Shown in pieces: positions 1-6,951 of a stretch of DNA of 44,950 nucleotides (within the stretch, counting starts at the first letter, position 1; every line of letters begins with the position of its first letter). Source of the DNA: JAUSPI01 sp964454305 (GTDB taxonomy: Bacteria > Desulfobacterota > Syntrophia > Syntrophales > JADFWA01); contig CAYVXX010000008.1 in the NCBI GenBank assembly GCA_964454305.1, positions 1 to 44,950 of the forward strand, written 5' to 3'. Made by a program: the position numbers and the translations under genes. The notes below the pieces were generated by a model. That model was not told the DNA's origin, ran no database searches, and worked only from the letters and a program-made list of their open reading frames with translations.

Positions 1-51
1 CTCCACACAGATTCTGCATCCCTTGCACCACTCCCTGTTGATAACAGGCAT
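1..51 (-). CDS. 4Fe-4S ferredoxin-type protein, 5' end only (2-oxoacid:ferredoxin oxidoreductase delta-like)
   Basis: The complement of the window edge reads MPVINREWCKGCRICVE, then runs off the window. The C-x2-C-x2-C spacing within WCKGCRIC is the start of a classical 4Fe-4S cluster motif. The INxEWCKGC lead-in is typical of the small ferredoxin (delta/KorD-like) subunit of 2-oxoacid:ferredoxin oxidoreductases, which passes electrons from oxidative decarboxylation to ferredoxin. I chose ATG 51-49 because the promoter upstream would leave an ATG at 72-70, in the same frame, without a leader. The gene is transcribed divergently from the TRAP operon. Only 17 codons are visible, so the ferredoxin call is fair and the KorD assignment is tentative. 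Confidence 0.55.
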   Translation of the reverse strand, partial: MPVINREWCKGCRICVE

Positions 52-79
52 CTTTTTCTCGTTCTCAATCATCAGACTG

Positions 80-108
80 ATTATCCATGTATTTGGCGTG
101 CTTGTCAA
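80..108 (-). promoter_or_regulatory. Sigma-70-type promoter for the minus-strand ferredoxin gene
   Basis: On the minus strand, TTGACA (108-103) is followed after exactly 17 bases by GATAAT (85-80), five of six matches to the -10 consensus. Transcription would start near 73, about 20 bases before the ATG at 51. This is consensus matching by eye. Confidence 0.5.
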
Positions 109-175
109 CTGTTTAGCTCGAGTAATATTGTATATTATTATAAAGAATTTAGGAAGTTTAGGGAACAAAAACACT

Positions 176-204
176 TTGACATTAATAAATATTTTAGATA
201 TATC
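176..204 (+). promoter_or_regulatory. Candidate promoter of the TAXI-TRAP operon
   Basis: TTGACA (176-181), 17 bases, then TATATC (199-204, four of six matches). It would give a leader of about 165 bases before the binding-protein gene. The non-coding stretch 109-373 is AT-rich. It also holds a strong Shine-Dalgarno-like AAAAGGAGGT near 279-288 with no start codon at the right distance. I see no riboswitch or RNA gene in it. Confidence 0.35.
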
Positions 205-373
205 TGGAGTAAGTATGGAGCTTGTAGTCTTGCAAAAACTCCTTTGAATTATACAAATCATCAAAGCGAGCAAACAAAAAAGGAGGTGGTAAAACAAAAA
301 AAAGTATTCTTGGAAACGTAAAACCAGCATTTCATGATGACAAAGCATTAACCTGAAAGGGGGGAAGAAAATC

Positions 374-1396
374 ATGAAAAGAAAGAGATATTTATTACTA
401 TTTGTTACGGTGTTTTTGGCTTTAACCATTGTATTTACGGGAACCTCTTTTGCCGCCAAGAAGTTTTTTGCTATTGCGACCGGTGGTACGGGAGGCACGT
501 ATTATCCGCTTGGTGGTGTCCTGGCACAGGCCCTGTCAAACAAAGTTCCCGATATTATTGTCACGGCACAATCGGGTAACGCATCTGTTGCTAACTGTAA
601 TCTAATAAGGGAACATCAGATAGAATCGGGATTTGTTCAGAATAATGTGGCCTATGCAGCATACACCGGTACAGCCCAGTTTGAGGGGAAACCGATAAAG
701 AATTTAAGGGGAATCGCGTCGCTCTACCCTGAAACCATACAGATTATTGCACACCGAGACAGCGGCATTACACATATCAGGCATATAAAAGGGAAACGAT
801 TGGTCCCCGGTGACAGAGGAAGCGGAACAGAAGTGGATTGTCTTAATGTTCTCTCAAGTCTTGGTCATTCTTATGATGATTTCAAAGGCGTTGATTGGCT
901 CAGCTTTGCGGGTGCTGCCCAGAGGTTGAAAGACAGGCAGGCCGATGTGGCATTTATTACAGCGGGGTGGCCGACGGCGGCCATCACAGAGTTGGCTACT
1001 ACTTCCGATATTGTCTTGGTTCCCATGGACGACGAGTTGATCGATAAGATTATTAAGAAGTATCCCTTCTATGCCAAGGTTATTATTCCGGTAGGAACTT
1101 ACAGGGGTATGGAAGTAGACGTTCCCGCAATTACCACAATGGCCCAGTGGGTTGTCGATGCCGGTGTTCCCAACGATGTGGTTTATAGGCTGACTAAAGC
1201 CCTCTGGGAAAAAGGGGAATTTGTTTTGCGTAAAAAAGATGGTAAGGCTGCCGCCGCTCCGAGTGGTGCAGAAATCATGGCAACGGCCCATGCCAAGGGG
1301 AAAGATGTAACCCTGGATACGGCACTCGATGGAATGGCAATTCCGCTTCACCCCGGTGCCGCAAAGTTCTACAGAGAAAAAGGGTTAATTAAGTAA
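374..1396 (+). CDS. TAXI family TRAP transporter solute-binding protein
   Basis: This 340-residue periplasmic substrate-binding protein belongs to a TAXI-type tripartite ATP-independent transporter. A Lys/Arg-rich start (MKRKR) and a hydrophobic stretch to about residue 27 form a signal peptide, with cleavage probable near SFA-AKK. The mature protein opens with ATGGTGGTYYPLGG, the family hallmark (TAXI proteins bind glutamate- or carboxylate-like solutes in known cases). The strong GAAAGGGGGG ribosome site at 355-367 fits the high level expected of a binding protein. A DUF1850 protein and a fused permease follow, which is the standard TAXI set. The substrate cannot be read from sequence. Confidence 0.93.
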   Translation: MKRKRYLLLFVTVFLALTIVFTGTSFAAKKFFAIATGGTGGTYYPLGGVLAQALSNKVPDIIVTAQSGNASVANCNLIREHQIESGFVQNNVAYAAYTGTAQFEGKPIKNLRGIASLYPETIQIIAHRDSGITHIRHIKGKRLVPGDRGSGTEVDCLNVLSSLGHSYDDFKGVDWLSFAGAAQRLKDRQADVAFITAGWPTAAITELATTSDIVLVPMDDELIDKIIKKYPFYAKVIIPVGTYRGMEVDVPAITTMAQWVVDAGVPNDVVYRLTKALWEKGEFVLRKKDGKAAAAPSGAEIMATAHAKGKDVTLDTALDGMAIPLHPGAAKFYREKGLIK

Positions 1397-1475
1397 TTTC
1401 AACCCTGATCTGTAAATAGTGCAAAAATTAAAAACCGCGAATTTTCATCGCTTGAATCTTTTCAGGGAGTTTACC

Positions 1476-1505
1476 GGGCACCGATAGATTCGGTGCCCTC
1501 TTTTT
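1476..1505 (+). terminator. Intrinsic terminator/attenuator directly before the DUF1850 start codon
   Basis: A perfect 9-bp stem, GGGCACCGA (1476-1484) with TCGGTGCCC (1490-1498), has a 5-base loop and is followed by TCTTTTT (1499-1505). The ATG of the next gene begins at 1506, immediately after the T run. It would end most transcripts after the binding-protein gene and also occupies the place where a ribosome site should be. Confidence 0.8.
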
Positions 1506-2009
1506 ATGAAGAAACGAAAGGCTTTCTTTATAATTATTATTCTTTTTTTGTTCTCCCTCTCTTTTATTCCATTACATGTCTTGCAACTTATGGCTTTCAG
1601 GGAAGGGAAGATTGTTTCTCTGTATATAGTCCGACCGGATGATAGATTTGAGATAAAGTACATACATTCAGTGGAGAACTGCCCTGTCTCGGATTTTTTC
1701 ACAGTTGATGACAAATTCCGTATGATTCTTTATGAGACAACATTTTCCTCCTGCAATACGGGGCTCCCCTGTACGCTCTCCGGGGAAGAGGTATTAAGTA
1801 TGGAAAAGGGCTATTTTAGGATTTCTAAAATGCACAGGATATTTCCAGAACTCTTTTTGTGGGTCAATGATAAGTATGATAATACTTTAAAAATTGGCGA
1901 CCATTCTCTTAAACTTTTCTCTCTTGCGGGAAACACCCTTTTAAAGCTGAGTATAAGAAAGATCTCTTTTCTTCAATTTGTTTATCTTAAGGTTAAGTAC
2001 CGTAATTGA
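1506..2009 (+). CDS. DUF1850 domain protein (TAXI-TRAP accessory)
   Basis: This 167-residue protein has one N-terminal hydrophobic segment (about residues 6-30, rich in Ile/Leu/Phe), so it is probably membrane-anchored with an exported domain. The motif around residues 48-55, EIKYIHSVENCPVSD, matches the DUF1850 signature (HSv...pv.e.f), and a later stretch with GLPC also fits. Members sit between TAXI binding-protein and permease genes in many bacteria; their role is unknown. No upstream in-frame start exists before a stop at 1485-1487, so ATG 1506 is the start, although it has no Shine-Dalgarno sequence and abuts a terminator hairpin. The TRAP setting supports the call. Confidence 0.78.
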   Translation: MKKRKAFFIIIILFLFSLSFIPLHVLQLMAFREGKIVSLYIVRPDDRFEIKYIHSVENCPVSDFFTVDDKFRMILYETTFSSCNTGLPCTLSGEEVLSMEKGYFRISKMHRIFPELFLWVNDKYDNTLKIGDHSLKLFSLAGNTLLKLSIRKISFLQFVYLKVKYRN

Positions 2010-2091
2010 AAAATCTTAATCTGTTTTCTCAGTTTCACTTTTGAGTTTTTAAAACCCTCAATAGAAAAACACCGACAGGGGATAATACTCA

Positions 2092-4818
2092 ATGGAGTCG
2101 AAGAACGGTCTTTTAGCTCCTGAAAAAATCAAAGATAGTCTGGACGAGGTGGCCAAATACGATCCTGAGTTCAGATTCCGCCGGCTCAGCGACTTTACCT
2201 TAAAGCTTGCCTTTGCCATGACGCTGATCCTCTCAATATTCCATATCTATACAGCCGGATTTGGTGTCTTGCAGGAGTGGAGACACAGGGCATTTCACCT
2301 GGCTTTCGTTCTGCCTCTCGTCTTTTTATTTTATTCTATACGGAAGGAAGGGACCGAGGGGAAAAAATATTTTGTCTATGATTTAATCTATTCATCTATA
2401 GGGAGTAGTCTTCTTGCAACTATGTTCAGAGAAATTTTCAGCCTCTCCCTTTCCCCCACCATCTTCCTGGTCATCACCTCCTTTCTTCTCATTCTCTACT
2501 TTAAGAGACGTGAGTTTCTGGGTGGACGGATAATCGTTTACCCAGATTTTCTACTTTTTACTTTACTGATAGGTGGATTTATCTACGCAATGTTTGTTGG
2601 GTTTACTCATTTTGACTTCGCCGGATGCTTTCGAGATATCAATGTCCCCCTTGTCTTCTGGAGCATCTTTCTTTTTGGCACTTTTTTGAGTATATTTTTA
2701 CTGTTTGTCATTCAGTGGACACGATCATTAGTAGCAATTATAAGGGGGAAAGTTTTCAAATATGACCAGGATAATATTCCGTATTTTGATGTCTTTTTTG
2801 CACTCCTTTCTTCCGTTATATCCGTTTACATTTTCTTAGAGTTCAACAGTTTAGTCCTCAGGGCCGGACTCCCCGAAATAAGTGATCTGGTCATGGGAAG
2901 TTTTGCTATTCTCCTGGTCCTTGAAGGAGCACGAAGAAGCATCGGTGCACCACTTCCCTTTATATCCTTTCTCGTTCTTATAAACTGTTATCTGGGGCCT
3001 TATTTTCTCCATATCCCGGGGCTCAGTTTCTTCGCCCACAGGGGATATTCCATTCCACGGATTATAGAACACATGTACTTGGGAACAGAGGGAGTATTCG
3101 GTATACCGCTCGGTGTTGTTGCCACATTCGTGTTTCATTTCGTTCTCTTCGGCATATTTATTTCCAAGACCGGCCTCGGACAACTCTTCATCGACCTTGC
3201 CATGGCTGTAGCAGGTGGCACCGTTGGCGGTCCGGCCAAGGTTTCAGTTGTCTCCAGCGGCTTTTTAGGTTCCATAAGCGGGAGTTCCATAGCAAATACC
3301 GTTACCACGGGCGCCTTTACGATTCCACTGATGAAGAAGGTGGGATACGCTCCTAAATTTGCAGGTGCCGTTGAGGCCGCTTCGTCAACGGGAGGCCAAC
3401 TCATGCCCCCCATTATGGGGGCGGCGGCCTTCATTATGGCGGAGTTTCTGGGAATACCATATATAAAGATAGCCGCCTGTGCCATTGTCCCGGCCTTTCT
3501 CCATTTTTTCGCAGTAGGTACAATGGTTCATTTTGAGGCTTTAAAACAAGGCCTTGCAGGACTTCCACGGGATATGCTCCCAAGAGTTGGTGACGTCTTA
3601 AAAGAGAGGGGCCTTCTGGTTATGCCTCTCTTTGTCATCGTATATCTCTTAATAACTGGCAGCAGTCCTTTTCTGGCCGCCTTCTGGGGAATTGTTTATT
3701 CCGTTACTATCGGTCAAATTCATAAAAGGACACTCCCTCTTCTGATTACTATCATCGTATCGATACCCTCCGTTTTGCTGAGGGCTAATCCGCTCGATCA
3801 TATTTCCGTACTTTCGATTCTCTGGATTATAGCGTGTATTGGCGGGTTTTCTTACACTTTCAAAAAGACCGATAGAGTGTCCTGGCTTATTGGCATCCTT
3901 GCAATGTTAATCTTAACTGTGCTGCTCATATATAGGATAGAACCTTCACTCTGTGCCTTCTGGGGAAATATGACAGTCATTGCCATCGGGGTCTTTTACA
4001 AAGATAGTAAAATGAGGGTTCCCGATATATTAAATACCCTCGAATGGGGGACGAAAAATGCCCTCGCTATCGGTGCGGCCTGTGCCTGTGTGGGTTTCAT
4101 CGTTGGTGCCACAACCCTCACGGGCCTGGGTTTGAAGTTTGCAGCTGCTGTTATCGAACTGGCTCACGGGGCAGCCCTTTTCATCAGTAATATGGACTTC
4201 TTGTCCCTGCTGACGATAGATTCCCTGGCGCTGTTTTTTACACTTGTCTTTACTGCGGTAGCATGCTTTGTGCTTGGCATGGGTCTTCCTACTACTGCCC
4301 AGTATATAATCGCTTCAATGATAGCCGCCCCTGCTCTGATGCAATGGGGTATTCACCCGCTGGTTTCCCATATGTTTGTTCTGTATTATGCAGTTCTTGC
4401 TGACGTGACGCCACCTGTCGCCCTTGCGGCATACGCCGCCTCCGGAATTTCCGGGGGAGATCCTTTCCGTACCGGTTTTACAGCCTTTGGCCTGGCTTCT
4501 GCGGGTTTCTATGTTCCCTTTGCCTTCGTCTATTCCCCCATCATTCTCTGGATGCCGAGGCTCCTCGATACGAATGCGGGCTTTAACTATCTTGAGTTTA
4601 TCACGATATTTGTTACAATAATTTTAGGAGTCATAGCGCTCGGAGCAACAATCATAGGATATCTTAAGATCAAGTCAACCATGCCCGAAAGGATAATGAC
4701 CGGCATTGCAACCCTTTGTCTTTTTTTACTGAAACCACATTTCAGTCTGGTAGGGTTCGGAATTCTTGTATCCGTTTACCTAATCCAGAGAAGGAAAAAA
4801 AGTGACGTTGAAAGTTGA
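2092..4818 (+). CDS. TRAP transporter permease, DctQ-DctM fusion (TAXI type)
   Basis: This 908-residue inner-membrane protein has many hydrophobic segments. The small-subunit-like region comes first (roughly residues 40-250) and the DctM-like large subunit second (roughly 270-870). Family features are the GPAKVSVVSSGFLGSISGSS stretch near residue 380, PPIMGAAAF near 445, GMGLPTTAQY near 730 and ADVTPPVALAAYAA near 770. It couples uptake of the solute bound by the upstream protein to an ion gradient. The length fits the 4TM/12TM fusion form that pairs with TAXI proteins. A GGGGAT ribosome site lies about 10 bases before ATG 2092. The downstream oxidoreductase gene follows within 40 bases. Confidence 0.93.
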   Translation: MESKNGLLAPEKIKDSLDEVAKYDPEFRFRRLSDFTLKLAFAMTLILSIFHIYTAGFGVLQEWRHRAFHLAFVLPLVFLFYSIRKEGTEGKKYFVYDLIYSSIGSSLLATMFREIFSLSLSPTIFLVITSFLLILYFKRREFLGGRIIVYPDFLLFTLLIGGFIYAMFVGFTHFDFAGCFRDINVPLVFWSIFLFGTFLSIFLLFVIQWTRSLVAIIRGKVFKYDQDNIPYFDVFFALLSSVISVYIFLEFNSLVLRAGLPEISDLVMGSFAILLVLEGARRSIGAPLPFISFLVLINCYLGPYFLHIPGLSFFAHRGYSIPRIIEHMYLGTEGVFGIPLGVVATFVFHFVLFGIFISKTGLGQLFIDLAMAVAGGTVGGPAKVSVVSSGFLGSISGSSIANTVTTGAFTIPLMKKVGYAPKFAGAVEAASSTGGQLMPPIMGAAAFIMAEFLGIPYIKIAACAIVPAFLHFFAVGTMVHFEALKQGLAGLPRDMLPRVGDVLKERGLLVMPLFVIVYLLITGSSPFLAAFWGIVYSVTIGQIHKRTLPLLITIIVSIPSVLLRANPLDHISVLSILWIIACIGGFSYTFKKTDRVSWLIGILAMLILTVLLIYRIEPSLCAFWGNMTVIAIGVFYKDSKMRVPDILNTLEWGTKNALAIGAACACVGFIVGATTLTGLGLKFAAAVIELAHGAALFISNMDFLSLLTIDSLALFFTLVFTAVACFVLGMGLPTTAQYIIASMIAAPALMQWGIHPLVSHMFVLYYAVLADVTPPVALAAYAASGISGGDPFRTGFTAFGLASAGFYVPFAFVYSPIILWMPRLLDTNAGFNYLEFITIFVTIILGVIALGATIIGYLKIKSTMPERIMTGIATLCLFLLKPHFSLVGFGILVSVYLIQRRKKSDVES

Positions 4819-4856
4819 TAAATATAATGTATCATAGTGAAAGGAGGTTTGATCAA

Positions 4857-5861
4857 ATGAACTCAAAAAATATTAGGGTAATTCACTACGGGCTGGGCCC
4901 CATAGGTGCTGAAACAGCAAGGTTGGTATTGAAAAAACCACAGATGGAGATAGTGGGGGCAGTCGATATATCACAGGATGTGGCGGGCAAGGATCTGGGA
5001 AATATCCTGGGTCTGGAGCGGGAATTAGGAATAGTTGTGACTGACAACGGAAGGCAACTGCTATCCGGCGTTAAGGCGGACGTTGTCATCCACACAACAG
5101 GATCACGTATAAAAAACATATTTTCACAGCTGATTGAAATCGTGGATACTGGAATTAATGTCGTCTCTTCTGCTGAAGAGTTGTTATTCCCATTATCTGA
5201 AAACGCTGAACTGTCCAATGAACTTAACCTGAAAGCCATCGAAAATGGCGTGACTGTCCTTGGTACCGGCGTGAATCCTGGATTTGTCATGGATTCCCTT
5301 CCCCTTTTTATGACAGCAGTTTGTCAGGACGTGAAAAAAATACATATCGAAAGGGTTGTTGATGCCGCCACGCGCAGGCATCCGCTACAGAAAAAGATCG
5401 GGGCTGGAATGACTCCTGAAGTCTTTCGGGCAAAAATAGACGAAAAATCACTTGGGCATGTCGGACTTTTGGAATCTTTCTACTTTATCGCCGACCGGCT
5501 GCGTCTCTCTATCGACGAAGTTAAGGAAACTGTAGACCCTGTTATGGCCGACAGTCCTGTAAAAACCAATTATTTTGATTTGAAAACCGGTGACATTGTC
5601 GGGATAAAACATATCGTTGAGGGAATAAAAGATGGTGAAAAGGTAATTACGCTCGATTTGAGAATGTATATAGGGGCAAACGACCCGCACGATTCCATTT
5701 CTATTGTCGGGATTCCCAATCTTAATTTGAGAATCGACGGCGGTATTGCGGGAGATCAGGCCACTGCTGCCATCTTAGTAAATTCCATCCCGGCAGTGAT
5801 TGAAGCAGCACCGGGGCTCACCAACGTGCAAGCTCTGCCGTCACCATATTTTTACCGGTGA
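4857..5861 (+). CDS. NAD(P)-dependent oxidoreductase, 2,4-diaminopentanoate dehydrogenase-like (DapB fold)
   Basis: The product has 334 residues. A Rossmann motif, HYGLGPIGAE, at residues 10-19 is followed by an acidic residue that could bind the cofactor ribose (VGAVD). The block GVNPGFVMDSLP and the tail ALPSPYFYR are typical of the COG3804 amine dehydrogenase/dihydrodipicolinate-reductase-like family, whose known member is 2,4-diaminopentanoate dehydrogenase of ornithine fermentation. I start at ATG 4857 because AAGGAGG lies 9 bases upstream; an ATG at 4815 in the same frame overlaps the permease stop and has no ribosome site. Tight linkage to the TRAP genes suggests it acts on the imported compound (inference). 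Confidence 0.72.
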   Translation: MNSKNIRVIHYGLGPIGAETARLVLKKPQMEIVGAVDISQDVAGKDLGNILGLERELGIVVTDNGRQLLSGVKADVVIHTTGSRIKNIFSQLIEIVDTGINVVSSAEELLFPLSENAELSNELNLKAIENGVTVLGTGVNPGFVMDSLPLFMTAVCQDVKKIHIERVVDAATRRHPLQKKIGAGMTPEVFRAKIDEKSLGHVGLLESFYFIADRLRLSIDEVKETVDPVMADSPVKTNYFDLKTGDIVGIKHIVEGIKDGEKVITLDLRMYIGANDPHDSISIVGIPNLNLRIDGGIAGDQATAAILVNSIPAVIEAAPGLTNVQALPSPYFYR

Positions 5862-5921
5862 GACGTTACTGCTTGGATTTTCGGTTTGTTGAACCTCTGC
5901 CCCTACCGGGAGCGCACCCGC

Positions 5922-6082
5922 AAGCTCCGCCCTAGAGACTGTGTCACAATTCCTTTTTTTGTCATTTCGAGCAAAGCGAGAAATCTTAATGCTTAACAAA
6001 TTTAACATGTTAAGATTCCTCACATTCGTTCGGAATGACATTTCACCCTATTACGACACAACCTCCTATGGGCGGGGAGCTT
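5922..6082. repeat. MITE/REP-like nested palindrome, copy 1
   Basis: The outer arms are AAGCTCCGCCC (5922-5932) and GGGCGGGGAGCTT (6070-6082). Inside these lie GTGTCACAATT (5941-5951) facing a diverged ACGACACAA (6053-6061). The core runs from GTCATTTCGAG (5961) to GGAATGAC (6032-6039), with AAATCTTAA facing TTAAGATT. The same core, with different outer arms, occurs at 42309-42386. No coding capacity is present. It lies between the oxidoreductase stop and the def stop, so it may also end transcription from both sides. Confidence 0.75.
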
Positions 6083-6096
6083 CACATCGCGATTTT

Positions 6097-6660
6097 TTAT
6101 CTGTCAAAAAATATTTTTCCGAAGAATTCCTGTTTTTTCTTGGGATAGTACAGTGTCCCCTCATGGTCAACTACAAGTTTCCCGTCAAGATGATCGAGTT
6201 CGTGCTGCACGATACGAGCAAGAAAACCGGTGTACCGCTTGCTTATCTTTTTCCCGTGAACATCATAGGCCCTGACCTTTATTTCGGTAAATCTGCTTAC
6301 CTCAACCTGTACTTCAGGACATGAAAGACACCCCTCGGTACCTTTCTTCATCTCTCCCCGGCTCTGGGTAATACGGGGGTTAATTAGAACATCATAGTCT
6401 TCTTCGCTTTTTATCGGGGTTTTTTCATCAAGACCCCTCGTTCTGAAGGCAACAATTCTTTTACTTATCCCGATCTGCGGAGCAGCAAGACCGAAAGCAT
6501 CATTCCTTTCGAGAAAGGCATTGACAAGAGTTTCTATATCTTTTTTGCCTTCGTCATCAAATGGGATCGGAATTTCATCGGACGGGTTTGTTAAAAGCCT
6601 TGCTTCTTCATCATTGATCTTTTCGTCTTTCCATAATGTCCAGATTTTAGTATTTGTCAT
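6097..6660 (-). CDS. def: Peptide deformylase
   Basis: This 187-residue enzyme removes the formyl group from the N-terminal methionine of new proteins. All three family motifs are visible: GLAAPQIG (residues 57-64), EGCLS (109-113, Cys111 a metal ligand) and HELDH (153-157, two His ligands and catalytic Glu). The length is normal. The minus-strand start ATG 6660-6658 follows a GAAAGAAAC stretch, a weak ribosome site. It is a single gene pointing away from the radical SAM gene. Its stop lies just beyond the palindromic repeat that separates it from the TRAP operon. Confidence 0.95.
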   Translation of the reverse strand: MTNTKIWTLWKDEKINDEEARLLTNPSDEIPIPFDDEGKKDIETLVNAFLERNDAFGLAAPQIGISKRIVAFRTRGLDEKTPIKSEEDYDVLINPRITQSRGEMKKGTEGCLSCPEVQVEVSRFTEIKVRAYDVHGKKISKRYTGFLARIVQHELDHLDGKLVVDHEGTLYYPKKKQEFFGKIFFDR

Positions 6661-6694
6661 AAGTTTCTTTCCTCATAAAATTAACCGCTACTAT

Positions 6695-6730
6695 CTGAAA
6701 GCATTGAAAAAATGGTTTTTCAATGCTCAG
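6695..6730. other. Long AT-rich inverted repeat in the def / radical SAM divergent gap
   Basis: GCATTGAAAAA (6701-6711) faces TTTTTCAATGC (6716-6726) around a 4-base loop. After a 2-base bulge it is extended by CTGA (6695-6698) facing TCAG (6727-6730). It could be an operator for the divergent genes or a transcript hairpin. The rest of the 290-base gap (6661-6951) is AT-rich and I see no gene in it. Confidence 0.5.
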
Positions 6731-6896
6731 AACATTTTTTAGCCCTCAAAACCATATTTTTCAGTTTTTCAAAGGTCTATATCATTTGATATTTATTTTT
6801 ACCACCATTCCGTTCTCGTTTCAAGAAAATCGCACCCTCTTACATAGATATCGAATCTATAGATTCTTGATAATTTTATTCATGTCTGTTAGTGTC

Positions 6897-6927
6897 TTGC
6901 GGGTTCTAAACATAGAAACATTATAAT
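6897..6927 (+). promoter_or_regulatory. Weak candidate promoter for the radical SAM-selA operon
   Basis: A perfect TATAAT lies at 6922-6927, with TTGCGG at 6897-6902. The 19-base spacing is longer than ideal. The first gene starts 25 bases later, so the position is sensible. Confidence 0.3.
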
Positions 6928-6951
6928 TGAGATTGAAAGAAGAGGGTCGTT

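Noticed and set aside
23..247. Open frame of 74 codons on the plus strand
   Set aside because: It overlaps the minus-strand ferredoxin start and both promoters, has an AT-driven Ile/Leu-rich composition, no ribosome site and no recognisable motif.
279..313. Strong AAAAGGAGGT site suggesting a gene start
   Set aside because: No ATG, GTG or TTG at a proper distance opens more than a few codons. It may be a relic of an older start.
4815..4856. Earlier start of the oxidoreductase at ATG 4815
   Set aside because: It overlaps the permease stop, and the best ribosome site (AAGGAGG) lies 9 bases before ATG 4857.
5941..6324. Plus-strand open frame of 127 codons
   Set aside because: It is formed by the palindromic repeat and the antisense of def; the def motifs on the other strand are complete.
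6723..6926. Plus-strand open frame of 67 codons in the def / radical SAM gap
   Set aside because: It starts in the inverted repeat and has low-complexity AT-rich sequence with no ribosome site or family motif.
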